Translations under genes and position numbers: made by a program | The notes under the pieces: model-generated | What the model saw: only the letters and a program-made list of their open reading frames with translations | Database searches by the model: none | What the model was told of the DNA's origin: nothing | Part shown: piece after piece, positions 37,526 to 37,542 of the stretch | How positions within the stretch are numbered: position 1 is the first letter of the stretch | Layout: each line of letters opens with the position of its first letter | Assembly (NCBI RefSeq): GCF_000282055.1 | Contig: NZ_AKJZ01000060.1 | Span: forward strand, 1 to 37,542 | Origin: Flavobacterium sp. CF136 | GTDB lineage: Bacteria > Bacteroidota > Bacteroidia > Flavobacteriales > Flavobacteriaceae | Length of the DNA: 37,542 nucleotides | Direction of reading: 5' to 3'

Positions 37526-37542
37526 GCTTCTCGATACAATTT
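37526..37542 (-). repeat. Start of an inverted copy D, cut by the window end
   Basis: The 17 bases are the exact reverse complement of 14317-14333 (AAATTGTATCGAGAAGC). It opposes copy C after only 14 bases, so an inverted pair lies here without a gene between. Confidence 0.65.

Larger units (their letters stand above)
37063..37542. other. Gene-free, repeat-rich tail of the window
   Basis: No convincing coding frame is seen in these 480 bases. They contain an inverted repeat at 37343-37386, one full palindromic repeat at 37449-37511 and the beginning of an inverted copy at 37526. A gene reading from the right edge cannot be judged. Confidence 0.6.

Noticed and set aside
1..37542. tRNA, rRNA or prophage genes
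   Set aside because: I saw no tRNA-like cloverleaf with the TTCGA box in context, no rRNA segments and no phage structural or integrase genes. This was by eye, not by a dedicated search.

Overview
The window is typical of a Flavobacterium-like member of the Bacteroidetes. The DNA is AT-rich, many genes are preceded by the Bacteroidetes -7 box TAnnTTTG, no Shine-Dalgarno sites are obvious, and one secreted enzyme ends in a type IX secretion (T9SS) sorting domain. Several genes are familiar Bacteroidetes forms: AIR synthase-related PurM, MutS2 without an Smr domain, EttA and a CAL67264-type small membrane protein. Most of the window is housekeeping chromosome, with dispersed palindromic repeats and their associated small nucleases lodged between and even inside genes.

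Left part (1-13.5 kb): two hypothetical proteins, a GNAT acetyltransferase bracketed by two related palindromes, a small hypothetical gene next to a Flavo-1-like structured repeat, purM, ung, mutS2, a broken GIY-YIG nuclease gene embedded in a palindromic repeat family, a DCC thiol-disulfide protein whose N-terminus is encoded by that repeat, ettA, a small membrane protein, holA, and a short co-directional pair (HsdR-N-like nuclease domain protein and glycosyltransferase 2). An OmpA-type lipoprotein follows.

Middle (13.5-25.6 kb): a YciO-type threonylcarbamoyl-AMP synthase homologue; an intact GIY-YIG gene sitting between inverted copies of a second repeat family; a PcrA/UvrD helicase; a large secreted PL9 pectate lyase with three InlB-like repeats, a carbohydrate-binding-like module and a T9SS signal, whose promoter abuts a LacI-type operator; a TauE/SafE permease; a DUF7935-like protein; a patatin-like lipase; an M1 metallopeptidase; and a REP-associated tyrosine transposase (RAYT) carrying three REP palindromes inside its own coding sequence.

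Right part (25.6-37.5 kb): a three-gene unit (Dph6-like ATP pyrophosphatase, an unrecognised HExxH protein, an Asp/Asn beta-hydroxylase-like protein); a tight five-gene minus-strand signalling operon (REC-histidine kinase, CHASE3 hybrid kinase with three receivers, response regulator, CheR, CheB) with no chemoreceptor or CheA/CheW; an SDR oxidoreductase; a SemiSWEET transporter; two hypothetical genes; and a repeat-rich tail.

The most interesting pattern is the association of small nucleases with palindromic repeats: one RAYT with REPs and two GIY-YIG genes each bracketed by different palindromic families. The last family also appears at the window end as an inverted pair with no gene inside. 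The best regulatory signal is the operator pair at the pectate lyase.
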